DNA of 64,000 nucleotides from Favolaschia claudopus (taxonomy: Eukaryota; Basidiomycota; Agaricomycetes; Agaricales; Mycenaceae), in contig JAWWNJ010000024.1 of the NCBI GenBank assembly GCA_037176885.1, forward strand, positions 248,001 through 312,000. Direction: 5' to 3'. This document shows, piece by piece, positions 34,674-46,197 of this stretch. The translations under genes were made by a program, and so were the position numbers. The notes under the pieces are model-generated. The model saw only the letters and a program-made list of their open reading frames with translations, searched no databases and was not told the origin of the DNA. The number at the start of each line of letters is the position of its first letter. The first letter of the stretch is position 1.

Positions 34674-37600
34674 CTAGACCGCAACAGCTTCAAAAGGATT
34701 GGTCTGCACGCTTTTACGTGCTCCAGCATGGTCGTTATTGGTGTGTGTGATTGTCACACGATGCTCGTCGTCAAAAGGCGTCACAAAAGGATTCACGGAC
34801 GATGACCGACGGGCAGATGTTGTCGTCAGCAGGCGCGTCACGGGCGTGGGGGGCGAAGGATCGTTGGGCGGAACGACGAGTTTATGCGCATCGCTAAACG
34901 GGTTTGAGGGAGGCGTCGGAGGGGTGACCTGGACGTCAGTAGCATTGCGCACTGTTAATTGCCGCGAAGGACCAGGAACCTCGTTGGGAGGCAACGAGAT
35001 GGAGCGTCGGTGTCGCATCGCGGGAGGCGGCGCAACCCTATTGATTGCAGGGTGCTGAGGTAGAATCGCCTGCTTGCCGGGCACATCGAAGCCCGAGTGT
35101 AGCGGCATTGCCAGCGGGGTAGATTGCACCACTTGAGCCGAAGAGCGCGAAACGTCGTAAAGCGAGCTCGCATCCATCGAGTTGACGTTCGAAGGGACGC
35201 TAGGCTTGTGCTTATGCCTCCATGCTCCTGTCGTTGGCGACGTTATCCCCGTCCAAGGCTTCAAAGGGCCGCGCGCGGTGTTCTCTGGCGTTATAGACCA
35301 CCGAGAACGGTCCTCCTGAACTGGCTTCTGCTGCTGTGCGACAACAGTGGTTTGGAGAGTGTCATCAGCCGGACGATCCGTGGTGATACGCAGAGTTGGT
35401 CGTACACGTGCGCCTGAGTTGCGGTTGGGAGAGAACTCCGGGTACGGTTCGATTGTGGGAGATTGCTGGTTCTTGTTCAACATACCCGCGAATCGAGTGA
35501 ACCACTTCGTCGTCCGACGCTCCGATGGTTCTCCCGCCAAGTCGTCCGTGGAAGTGGCAGGGGGAGGAGTCGGAGCCCTGCGCTCACCGACGAATATTTC
35601 ACGCCCTCGCTGACCCATAAGCTTCATGGGTTTGCTAATCTGCTTCGTGCTGACGTTTGAGCGACTGGATTTGGGTTTATCGAAAAAGGAATCCCAGCTG
35701 CGATTGTTGGACTGTTGGAGACTGTCCACAGATCGAGAGGGTTCAGAATTCTTCGGCTTCGGCGACGTCGAGCGAACTAGAGCAAAAGGGTTGAACGAAG
35801 TTTGCTTGGGCGAAGGAAGCGGCGTAAAAGAGGGGAGCTCGTTATGCTTGCTGGCGAGGTTGCCGGAGTCAGAACCGAACCCTTTCTCCTCTGCCAACGG
35901 CAAGCCTCGCTGTTCCTGCTCCCACTTGCGGCGGCGGCGCTTCTCGACAAATTGCCGACCGTAAGAATGCCAGAAGATAACGGCCAAACCCATCAGGACC
36001 ACGAAACCCCAGAGCGCCATGAATATCCCAAACATCAGGCGCTCTTTGCGCAGGCTGGCTGCGTAGCTGTCTAGAAGCCTCTCGACGAGACCCTCATGAC
36101 CATTGTCATCCCCAACAGCGGCGGCAGCGATGGGCTGCGTAGCTTCGTTCACCGACTCTGGGGAGAGAACGAGCGCCGAATTATTCATCCGCGGCATGTC
36201 GATGTGGAGATTATCGTGCAGGAACGTCAGCGCAGCCTCGATGGCGTCGACCTTGCTTCCGATAATGCACTTGATGAATTCCTGGATCGGAGCATCGAGG
36301 ATAGTATTCTTGAACACAGAGTCCACCGCGTTCTGAATGTCCTCGTAGAAATTCTCGATCGTCGTGTTGAGCGTCGTGGTCGTGGTGTTAACCCACCCAA
36401 ATAGCCCGTCGTTAATGGTGCTTTGAATCCCATCCACCTGCGCATTGACGGAGGATGCATAAGCCGCACTCTGGTCATACATGCTCGCATTTATGCTAGT
36501 CGCAATCGTGTTACTGAAATCTGCGGCGGACGCGGTGGCTTGCGCCGAGTAGTGGTCCCTGAGGGGACGCATGGCGAGCAATTGCAGCTCAACGGAAAGC
36601 AGACCAAAGAAGCCGATGAGGAAGCAGGCGAGGGCAGGTGGGTGGAATATGTAGTGCAAGAACCACTGAAGGTGGATGTGTTTCGTTGGCGAGAGCCGCA
36701 ACTTGGCAGACAGCGTATTGACGATACGCGTTATGAGGGGATGGGAACTGCTCGCCGACAGCATGAGCAGGTTGTGATCCGTCATGGTGACGTGTGGTGT
36801 GCCGGTAGATGTCTGCTGGACCATTGTCGGATCGGTGGACCATGCCTGGCGGGTGTACTCGAGGTGGTTCTGTTGGCAGCGCCACTTGTACCACTCCAAG
36901 AGACAGTTGAGGCCGATGAGAAGGAGAACAAGAAGGATGAGAATGATGATGCCGATCTTGGCTGTTTTAACAAGGTCGCGAGCGAGGTTGTCAATGACAC
37001 CAGTGTCAAGGTCATTGCAGAATGATATCGTGCTTCGCTCGGGCACGGCAAGCACCGAAGAATTGAAAGAAAGACCGGAAAAGGTGTCGTTGATATCCTT
37101 TTTCAACAACTCGAAAGGAGTGTCAATGCTGATCCCAATATTCAGAACGAGGTGTAAGGAGGAGAGGCTAGATGACATACAACTGCTCTACTGTCTGTTT
37201 GATCTCGTTGAAAGTGGGCAGACTGTTGTTAAGGTTGTTTATTGAGTCGGTGAAGGACTGGGGGAGCGTAACATTCTCCAGCCCCGACAGATCAGGGACA
37301 GAGATGGTAGGGACGGAGATACCGAATTTCCCCGCGACGCTAGCGACCCCTTGAAGGGCCTTATTCGCCACACCGATGCTGTCCTGGATGACGGTGCGGA
37401 TCCCGCTTGCAGCCGCATTTACGACGACGTTCAACTGGGCAGCTTCATGTTAGACGGACACACAGATGGATACAACAATCGAACATACCTCCTGCACAGC
37501 ACCAATGAGAATAGCAAGGCCACCTCGGATCACAAGTTCGAGGAAACAGAGGAACGTGGACCGGTAGATATCGATGAGAAAATTAATGACCACCTCCATG

Positions 37601-37968
37601 ATAGTGAGGGCAAGGGTCAAGGTTGCTCGTGCAGCATTCATGGTATCGTTAACGGCGTTAGCGAATTGTTCATTAGTGGCGATAGCCATATAACGTGGCA
37701 TGCTCGCAGCGACAGTCGACGCCCTCTCCGCTGCCTGGCAGCTGGCAAGAAGATCGCTCTTTGCACTAGCGACTGCATCCTGAGATGAAGAGAGCGAAAG
37801 CTGGATACGAAAGATGATGAAAACGATTGAAAGGATGGGGTAGGCAAGCCAAGTGAGAGAAAGCAAGTGAGGGAGTTGGAGATAAGGTCTAAGTTGGGTA
37901 GATTCGAGAGAGTGAGCGTCGTAAGTCGGGGGCGCTGAAGCCCAGTTGTTGGGAGAGATCATAGCCAT
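34674..37968 (-). CDS. PRM1: Plasma membrane fusion protein PRM1
   Basis: Multispanning protein needed for plasma-membrane fusion of mating cells or hyphae. Three exons. Exon 1 has [20 protein letters not shown], helix 1 ([16 protein letters not shown]), the soluble segment [20 protein letters not shown] region, and helix 2 ([37 protein letters not shown]). Exon 2 encodes [20 protein letters not shown] and [19 protein letters not shown]. Exon 3 has [20 protein letters not shown], helix 3 ([20 protein letters not shown]), the ectodomain with several NTT/NSS glycosylation sites, helix 5 ([20 protein letters not shown]), and a long cytosolic tail with many Ser/Pro blocks ending [15 protein letters not shown]. 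This order matches fungal Prm1. About 1,060 residues; the disordered tail is longer than in yeast. Confidence 0.9.
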
Positions 37969-38968
37969 GGTCGACCGGCGACGTCGTAGAGACTTCGTGA
38001 AGGCGGTCGGAGAGAAACAAAATATTCATTTCAAGACTCCCTTTTGTATACAAGCTTCCCGGCGGGGACAATGGCTCTATTATTCTTTGTGCTCAGAAGA
38101 GGACAATAAGGTCGAGTGTCACGCATGTCACATAGTGTCACGCGCATTGTCCTTCGTCCTTTTTGGGCAAATGAGAAGTACCTCTTCAAGCTTTGCGTTT
38201 CCAGCTCTCAGTCGACCAGACGTCGACCAGCTAGCTTGGTCTGGTCGACTTTACTACGAGATTCCGCTTTTTTTTTTTTTGCTTCCGGAGCTGCTCTTGC
38301 TCCGCAAGAATGAATCGCATGTGCTCTCAAAGAACAACAAGGTGGATCCAACGGGGATACACTGGTATTGTAACTCACGTACGCCGAGCGTCCAGGCGAG
38401 GGCTGTGTTCACTACAAGACCTTCGCCAGCCTTCGCCTTGCAAACAAAGAAAAACCTTCTTCATGATCATCGCCATCGAACCCGAGGACTTGCGCTTGAG
38501 CCACTGTTCAAGATATGTACGTATGACCAGGTGTAATGAAGCCATCGTTGCAAAACGGTACTTGACTGCTGAGGTAGGGTACTCATATAGTGATACACTG
38601 CCGTATGGCAACAGTATGGACGCATTTATGATGTAGACACACCTGCGCCTGCAAATTCTGTCGTTCCCGCTGGACAGAATAAGTAGTGTTTTTGCAACTC
38701 GCTGCCCGACTTTGATCGTCCATCGTCCAGCGACGTCCAACATTTACTGGACTTCCGGCCGTGGACGAAGAGCGCTGGGCTATCCCCAGCCGAGGCTCGT
38801 GTCAGCATACTGCGTATGCGTCTCTCGTTGTGTTTTCATTGTAGCAACATGATTGAGAAGGGGTTATTTCGTTCTGCGCCTGTTGCGCTTTTTTCAAACT
38901 TGCCCCGGTCTGCAAACGCCTTCAACTTGAGAAGAACGGACGTGGTAGCGAATCAACCTACTTTCCGA
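37969..38968. other. Intergenic, promoter of PRM1; no gene seen
   Basis: One kilobase between the PRM1 start and the end of the next gene. Short frames on both strands show no recognisable protein. A T run (about 38269-38280) and a short repeated GTCGACCAG-type motif (about 38212-38248) are the only visible structures. The latter is a locally repeated AGTCGACCAG/CTGGTCGACT palindrome-like cluster. Confidence 0.4.
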
Positions 38969-39725
38969 CTAGCCCACCATCTTCGGGTCCTCTCCTTTAT
39001 CCGCGGCATTTGTCCTCATATTCTCCAAATGAAGACGAAGTATGGTCGCCTTGATGTCGTCTACTATAGCGCCCAAGATCTTCATGAGCTCATACTCAGC
39101 CTCCATCAGCACCAGCATGATTTCTCCAGACAGCTTTCGGCTTTCGTCAGTATCAGTGTCCCAGATGTGATCCTTATGTGCCTTCAAGATATCGTGCACT
39201 TGTTCAGCTGCAGTACGCATGATAGAGCGCGCCTCATTCATTTTGTCTGCTTCTTCCAGAAACGTGAGAAGTGGACGAAACGAGTCAAATTTTGTGGCTG
39301 GATAGCATTGTGTGAGGAGAGAGTAGTAGTCTGAGGATGAGAGATAACTGGAGAAGTCGACACTGGAATACTGTTCAGAATCGATGCGTCGAATGTTGGT
39401 AAGCGAGGTTAGGGTGGTATTTTCATAGAGAAATGGCAAGTGTTTCTCATGAGTCGACCAAGACACGGCTACGTTGGCCATCCCAATCAATATGAACACT
39501 AAGAAAGCATTAACAGTGCAGGTGGGTTGTGAACGAAAGGCGAGACGGACATGTCATTGCACCGCGAAGTTTGGAACGCGGTGAACCATCGGCGCGGGAC
39601 CATAGTGTTCTGCTCCAATACGGCGGTCGCGAAGAGTGTAAATACCGGCGTTGAAAAGTCGGGCCCAACGACCGCAACAAGCCAGAGCCACCAGAACGCA
39701 GACTAGGGAAGACAACTCTGAACAT
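38969..39725 (-). CDS. Small protein with mitochondrial-type presequence, paralogue 1
   Basis: No named domain recognised. Exon 1 starts MFRVVFPSLRSGGSGLLRSL and continues GPTFQRRYLHSSRPPYWS, an Arg/Ser-rich leader free of acidic residues for about 45 positions, with an RR-x-L-H-S pattern like a mitochondrial processing site. A short intron (donor GTCCGT, about 39500-39557) leads to exon 2 with LFILIGMANVAVSW, SVDFSSYLSSSDYYSLLTQC and the best conserved block HDILKAHKDHIWDTDTDESR, then a helical end. The gene at 44.2 kb has the same two-exon structure, the same intron position and the matching block HKILEAYKDSVWDTDCDKSR. About 230 residues. Its start faces SIN3, 81 bases away. Function unknown; mitochondrial location is inference. 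Confidence 0.65.
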
Positions 39726-39806
39726 GGCGAGTGGCTAGGTCCAAAGTGCGGCGATTCGGCCGAGCAGAATTCGGTGTCGGCCGAAGCTGCTTGCCACTCT
39801 TGGACT
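39726..39806. promoter_or_regulatory. Very short divergent promoter: paralogue 1 and SIN3
   Basis: Only 81 bases separate the ATG of the small gene on the minus strand from the ATG of SIN3 on the plus strand. The interval is too small for two independent promoters, so transcript starts or leaders probably overlap, or one gene starts further inside. No motif was assigned. Confidence 0.45.
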
Positions 39807-42800
39807 ATGACCGCCTTGCCAATCGACGTGCTGGTGGACGCTAAGCCCAACACTCCGGCGCCCACCAGCAAGTCTCCAGAGTCAAATCGCCCACTCAATG
39901 TTACCGATGCGCTCAGCTATCTCGATGCGGTCAAGAATCAGTTTCAAAATCAGCCAGAGGTCTACAATAGATTTCTCGACATTATGAAAGACTTCAAGAG
40001 TCAAGTGTGCGCGTTGCAGTCTATCTACCACACTCTCTACTCACTAGGACACTCAGTATTGATACTCCTGGTGTCATTGAACGGGTTTCAACTCTGTTCC
40101 ACGGAAATCGCGTTCTGATTCAAGGCTTCAACACATTTCTGCCTATGGGCTATCGAATAGACGTCTCCAAGAATCCCGCAGAGCCCCACACCATCACCGT
40201 TACGACGCCATCGGGTACCACTACCCAAACGACGCAAAATGCTTACAGCCACTTCCCCCGCATCGCACGCGACATTCCCGGCATTGGCCCTAACATTGCC
40301 CATCCTATGCCTTTTGCGGGCATGGGTGGCCCAGCTCCCCTCCTTCCTCCACTCGCTAGCGGTCCCGCCTCGCGTTCAATGACCCCGTTGTACCACGTCC
40401 CCCATCCCCAGCCTCCCTTCGAACCGCCGCCACCACCGCCCTTCCAAAATCACCCACAAACGACCGCCGCGGCCTCCTTCCTCGGTGGCCTCGGCAACCG
40501 CAATGCCGTCGAGAAACAGCAAGGGCACGAGTTCAACCACGCGATCCAGTATCTGAACAAGATCAAACAGCGGTATGCGGACGACCCGAACACGTACAAA
40601 CAGTTTCTGGACATCCTGCAGACGTACCAAAAAGAACAAAAACATTTGCAAGACGTCTGTTTCATTGTTGTATCATTTGATTTAGCGCTAATGGATGCTC
40701 TCAGTCTCAAGTCTATGTGCAGGTCCAGCACCTGTTCAAAGATGCGCCAGACCTCATGGCGGAATTCAAGGCGTTTCTGCCCGAGATGGGTGGCGCCATG
40801 TTTTCTGGGCCTTCCTTGAGTCAGGGCGGTTGGCCAACGCCTGATGCCGCACTCGAGAAACCTGCGAAAAAACCAGCGCAACAGCCCAAGCGCAAGAAGC
40901 GAGTTATCGAAAAGGACCCGACGCCGGTCCCACCGACGAGGCCCTCTGCCCGGGTATGCGTGTGTCCCCCAGTTTCATACAAGTGTTAATAATTGAGTGT
41001 CGCAGCCCGCAAAAAAGCAAAAGCACCACCACGACTCGCCGTCCTCGTTCTCCGGCTACGTTGGGCACTCGCCCCCGCCGCCTTCATCGAACCAGATGCC
41101 GCCCCCGCCCTTCCACCAACCCATCGCACCGCCGCCGCCCGGACTCATGCTGGGCACGTCCGCAGACAAACTTCTCTTCTTCGACCGCGCGAAGAAGGCA
41201 CTGGAGAACCGGCAAATGTATGAGGACTTTTTGAAGCTCCTTAGTCTCTTCTCGAAGGAGGTCATTGATATGAAGACGTTGATTGAGCATACGCGGGATG
41301 CGTTTCTCGGGGATGGGGAGTTGATGACTGAGTTCAAGGAGTTGGTGGGGTGGGATGAAACCTTGAATGATGCAGAGAAGGGTCCGCCGGGGAGTATCAG
41401 GACGGGACCGCCTGAGGCTTTGTCTGCGCTGCCTGCGGATGATGGGGAGGGACCAAGTTATCGGAGATTGCCGGAGAGTGTGAGTTGTTACGGTGTATTT
41501 TCTGAAAGCAGCTCGTTAATTTTAATTCCAGGAAAGCCGCCTTGCGTGTTCCGGGCGTGACGAGCTCTGTCGGTCTGTGCTGAACGACGGGTGGGTCTCG
41601 CATCCGACGTGGGCGTCAGAGGACGCCGGCTTCGTGTCGCACAAGAAGAATTCGTTCGAGGATGCACTGCATAAGAGCGAGGAAGAGCGACACGAATATC
41701 ATGTCCAGATTGCCGCGCTCACACGTACCATCGCGCACTTCGAGCCCCTTGCCTTGCGGATCGAGGAGATGACCTCAGAGGAACGTGCCACTTTCAAACT
41801 GAAGCCTGATTTCGGCGGCTCTGGCAAGTGCATATATCATCGGATACTGAAGAAGATCTATGGCCGGGATGGCGGGATGGAGATTATACAGGCGTTGCAG
41901 GATGCGCCTGTCGTTGCGGTACCTGTTGTGCTGACGAGGTTGAAACAGAAGGACGAGGATTGGCGGCGGGCCCAGCGCGAATGGGCGAGGACGTGGCGGG
42001 AGGTGGATTCCAAGAACTTTTACAAGAGTCTTGATCACCAAGGCATCAGTTTCAAGCAGAACGACAAGAAGAATATCACCGCGAAGCATTTTGTGGCAGA
42101 TATCGAGGCTATCAAAGCTGCACAAGAGACGCCGAGCTGGCATAGTGCCGCCGAGGCGCAGCTGGATTATAGCTTCGCAGAGACGTCGGTGCTGCACGAC
42201 TCACTGAAGATGGTGTATTCGTTTTTGGATCATTCGCCGGGGCAGTATAGTGCGCCGGAACGGAGGAGCGTCGAAGGATTTCTGCGGAAGTTTGTGCCGG
42301 TGTTGTGCATGTATCCAATTGCGGAGTTCAATGCGGCGTGTGGGCCGCTGGAGGGTATGCTGGACGAGGAGCATAATGCGCCGGATCATGCATCGAGGAG
42401 CGGGAGGAGGTCGAACGGGAGCGTGCATTCTGCATCGAATGGGGTTGGGGTGGCTGCGGGGGATTTGAGGAAGAAGCTTTTGCGGACAGCGCAGGAGAAG
42501 AGCGAGTTGGGTGCTGCGTCGTCGAGGGCGCAGTCGCCTTCTGTGTTCGATTTTGCTGATGTTTGGGTGAAGGAGACGACCCATATTGCCGGGGCGGAGG
42601 GTGTGAATGGGTATAGTTCGAATGCGAGACGGCCGTTTTTCGCGAATACGACGTTTTATACCTTGTTGCGACTGCTTCAGGTTCGGCTACTGCATTCTCT
42701 CTCAAATTTTGTTCTGGCTGCTTACTTATCCTTACCTTTTTTCCGTTCTAGCTCCTGTATTCTCGGCTGTCGATGTGCAAGGCCATCGGAGCGCGGCTTG

Positions 42801-43828
42801 CTGAGGAGAAGCACGCGTCATTGCTCGTGAACCCTGTGGCCTCCGAACTAGGGCTGGATGACCCAAATGGTCCACCCGTTGTGCTCGCCCAGACAATTCA
42901 ACCGCTCGGGGCGAAGGAGGCGGCAAACGGGGCGCCGCCGAATGTCGTGTACATGTACCTTCTCGATGCGTGCGAGAAGGTATTCGACAATGACCTTGAC
43001 CAGGCGACGTTCGAGGAGCATATGCGGTGGTTCTTTGGAGCCAAGGTGCGTTTAATGCGACTTGCGGTCTGTTCGATTTGCTTGACTGATTGAGTGTGGA
43101 TTATAGGCGTATCATCTATTCACGATGGATAAGCTCATTATGGCTTTGATCAAGCAGGTGCAGACGATTGTGGGGGACAATAAATGCCAGGAGTTGTGGA
43201 CGCTGTTGCAAAGCGCTCATGCGGCAGCAGACACCCCGGGCTTGAGCGATGCAGATATTGTGCGGTATCGACGGGAGGCTGAGCGGCATGTCGGGCAGGA
43301 CGACCATCTCTATCGACTTGAATGGGTACGCGTCCCTTTCTTCTTCTTTGACTGAGGAAAGGTGTTCTGATTTTTCATTTAATGAAGACTCGTGATACGC
43401 GCTCGATGCGAGTGTTCTTAATGAGCACGGAAGATCCCAGCATTGACGGGGGCGACCGGTGGAAACAATATGTTACGACGTATGCTATGCGACTTCCGAC
43501 TGAATGGGTTCCACCTTTGCCTGTGGATGAAGATGGGGAGCGCTTCGGTCTGGCGACGTTCCTCAAGAGGTAGGCGATTTCGCTTGATGGAAGCTGAGCG
43601 CATATTCATTGAATTACTTCCAGGACGAGGCGCTCAGGCGACGTCGGCGCGGTGGTGGTGGACGGTACGATGTCCGTGCGGATTCAACGGCCGGCGTACA
43701 AATTGGTGTATGAGGCAGGGACGGAGGATTTTGTATGGTGGCCGCGGGGGCGGACGAGTAGCTGGGATTCGAGGGTGCGTGCGGCGGCTGAGCGTCGGAA
43801 AACATGTTTGGCGGAGCGGTTCACTTGA
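39807..43828 (+). CDS. SIN3: Transcriptional corepressor SIN3
   Basis: Scaffold of the Rpd3/HDAC complex. Three paired amphipathic helix domains are visible: PAH1 (LNVTDALSYLDAVKNQFQNQ, VYNRFLDIMKDFKSQ, then GVIERVSTLFHGNRVLIQGF), PAH2 (HEFNHAIQYLNKIKQRYADD, YKQFLDILQTYQKEQKHLQD, then VQVQHLFKDAPDLMAEFKAF) and PAH3 (FFDRAKKALENRQMYEDFLK). The HDAC-interaction region follows: SYRRLPES, CRSVLNDGWVSHPTWASED, SFEDALHKSEEERHEYHVQI and LGGSGKCIYHRILKKIYG-like sequence (GGSGKCIYHRILKKIYGRDG), then the C-terminal LYMYLLDACEKVFDNDLDQA-type region. Pro-rich linkers join the PAH domains. About seven introns and 1,200 residues, in the normal range. The start MTALPIDVLVD is the first ATG before PAH1. Confidence 0.93.
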
Positions 43829-44196
43829 GAAGATCTAAGTTCATAGTGTGCCTGTTGTATCGCCACTTTGCAGTTGTATTATAATTACAGACCCGATGTA
43901 TTTTTTTCGGTACTGAGTCAAACAACATGTAGAAAACTCTGACCGTAGGTATTTTGGCAAGCTTCCTTTGACCTGTTATGCTCCGAAGCGGCTGGTAACG
44001 AACCGAACCGCTTCTCTGTTCCCATAGACGTCTTAAGTTGGCAGCGTCTGAATCAGCAACTTGAAGCAGGCACAGTGTGCACAGAGGACGATGTTTTCGT
44101 ATGGGACGCGACTGTCAATGCCTTAAGACTGAGAACATGTAATAATACAAATCACCTACTGTCACAGCCCTCACTTCTCTCCAGGCGGCAGGCGTT

Positions 44197-44935
44197 TCAG
44201 TCTTTTAAGTCTTTTAAAGGGTCCAGCATTTCGCCCAGCGCCGCATCCACGATTCGTAACAGGTCCATCGTATTCAGCAACACGATATTGAATATAGCCG
44301 CAGTCACCTCTCGACTTTTGTCGCAGTCGGTGTCCCACACCGAATCCTTGTACGCTTCCAGGATTTTGTGAATTCTCGCAGATGCTGTCTGTGAAATGCG
44401 GGGTACAATATCCACGAGCTGTTTAATTTTGTCTTCATCCCCTCTTAGTAACTCTTTCGGCGACGCCAAGCATTTGTACGCGAACTCGTTATCCCGTGTG
44501 TGCGGGAAGGAGAGCACGAGGAAGAAGAAGTAGTCTAGGGATTGGCGGTAGTTGGAGAAATCGACGGTGGGATATTTTTTGGAGTCGAGTAGGCGGACTA
44601 TGGTGAGGGATTCGAGGGTGCTGTTGTCTAGATAAGCTTGGATTGTATTTGGGTCGATGTGCGATGGTTCAGCCAAGCGGGGCGGGGTCGCTTTGGCCAT
44701 CCCGCGGCGCGATATGAACACTGAGAATGGGTTACCGGTGCATAGATATGGATTGGCGGATGGGGCGAGACGAACTTGTCGGTCTAGAGCGCGAGACATT
44801 GACGCGGAAGCGTGGTGTTCTGCTACGAGAGGCTGAGAGCGGCGTGTGTATGGGCCGACGTTGGCAGACTGAGCCCAGAGACCGCAAGGGACTGGGTTCA
44901 GAAAGAGTCCGTAGACTGAAGTGGATTTTGAGCAT
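44197..44935 (-). CDS. Small protein with mitochondrial-type presequence, paralogue 2
   Basis: Paralogue of the gene at 38969-39725. Exon 1 begins MLKIHFSLRTLSEPSPLRSL and continues GSVCQRRPIHTPLSASRS, aligning with LRSLGPTFQRRYLHSS of the other copy. A short intron (about 44719-44775) ends exactly where the other copy's does, before a codon split as xTG-TTC-ATA. Exon 2 has MFISRRGMAKATPPRLAEP, LESLTIVRLLDSKKYPTVDF, SNYRQSLDYFFFLVLSFPHT and HKILEAYKDSVWDTDCDKSR, ending LLRIVDAALGEMLDPLKDLKD-like helix. About 225 residues. It converges on the end of SIN3. An earlier in-frame ATG at 44986 is possible; the later one is preferred because the leader is then comparable in length. Function unknown. 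Confidence 0.63.
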
Positions 44936-45376
44936 GACCAGCGTAGAGAAGAACTGTGGTGATGTTGAAGGTACAGATAGGCGCATGTGGGCGCGTGATG
45001 ACGCGGTACGCGGTCGAACGTCGTACGATCAAATAGCAAAAGCGGTAACCTCGCCGGGAAGACAGCCATTCGAACATGTACACACACACCCAACTTGTCT
45101 TGAACAGCAACTCAATTTAAATTATATACTTCAGACGTTCGAGTAGACACCATGATAACGACCTCAATTTTTAGGAAGGTAGTATGTAGGTCAGAAGCAA
45201 TAGCTTGGAGGTTGTAGGTCGAGGACGTAAAAGCATCGCACTCATTGGTTTGGTAGGAAAAAGAGCCTTCTTGCGCCCATGGAAAGCGATGTCAAATTCC
45301 GCTGCGCACAATGCGGCACACCGCAAAGGAAACGAAGTTATGTTTTATCAAGTGTAAGCTTTCAATTTCGGTGTCT

Positions 45377-46127
45377 CTAGGCATCCTTCGGTTTCTCAGC
45401 ATCTTGCTTGAAAGCGTTCTTGAGGTCCAGTCTGCGCTGCAGTATCTCGCCCGGTTGTAGCCCCTCCTCGTTCTGGAGAACATCAGGCTCCGCCTGGACT
45501 CCATATTTGGCGGGATTGGTGCCATGGTACGGGTGGTGGACGAGATTGAGCATGGGGAAAAGCGCTACGAGAAAATGGTCAAGCACGGGAAACCGGTTTG
45601 AGTGGCGGAGACGCACAGAATTTGAGCTGAGAATACTGGGAGTTGCGATGTGCGGCACCCTGTACCCACATCGGCTGGTCGGACTCGCCGTAGAGCGGCT
45701 TGCCTTCGCGCGCGCGCTGAGACAATTCTTCGAGATCGCGTGCCTCTTCCCGTGCATTCTCCGTCCACCCCCAAAACCGCACTAAAGCGCGACATTTGTG
45801 TGTTAGCATGTGCGTATTTCATAGAGGCATTGAAACGGACTGCTAGATCGCGAATACGCGATGAGGAAACCTGCGGAGAATCCAAGCCATGCGCCGACGT
45901 AGTATACGGGTCGCATGCGGAATCCTGTACGGTCAATTCGTTCTGTACGACAGAGTTCTGATTCGAGAATTCATGGGGTCGATATACGACCTACCCCAAG
46001 CCCATAACGCGGCGGGAGCTCCAGCAGTATAACCAGCCCAGGTAGCATAGTCGCCGGGCCTCATGTAGCGCATTACCCGAGAAGCATGGGGGTCGGAGTC
46101 AATGAGCGGGTATGGCGTTGGCGCCAT
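45377..46127 (-). CDS. NADH:ubiquinone oxidoreductase 21 kDa subunit (complex I)
   Basis: Accessory subunit of mitochondrial respiratory complex I. Exon 1 reads MAPTPYPLIDSDPHASRVMR, YMRPGDYATWAGYTAGAPAA, the conserved N-terminal module of the fungal 21 kDa subunit. It then gives FRMRPVYYVGAWLGFSAGFL (membrane helix), RFWGWTENAREEARDLEELS, GESDQPMWVQGAAHRNSQYS, LFPMLNLVHHPYHGTNPAKY and a charged C-terminal end LKNAFKQDAEKPKDA. Three introns are inferred, two with +3C or +3G donors. About 190 residues, the expected size. It lacks a cleavable presequence, as usual for this subunit. It is head to head with the nucleoporin gene, 70 bases between start codons. Confidence 0.85.
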
Positions 46128-46197
46128 TGTGCAAAGCAGGTGTGACAGTATCTGTGACTTGTGACTGCTTGTACTTGCTTTCTTCTCTGCCACCATC
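46128..46197. promoter_or_regulatory. 70 bp divergent promoter: complex I subunit and nucleoporin
   Basis: The start codons of two opposite genes are 70 bases apart. The stretch contains repeated TGTGAC/TTGTGACT units (about 46140-46165) that could be binding sites. Both core promoters must fit here or overlap the coding regions. Confidence 0.45.

Noticed and set aside
36423..37025. 200-codon plus-strand frame inside PRM1
   Set aside because: Antisense shadow of conserved PRM1 coding sequence.
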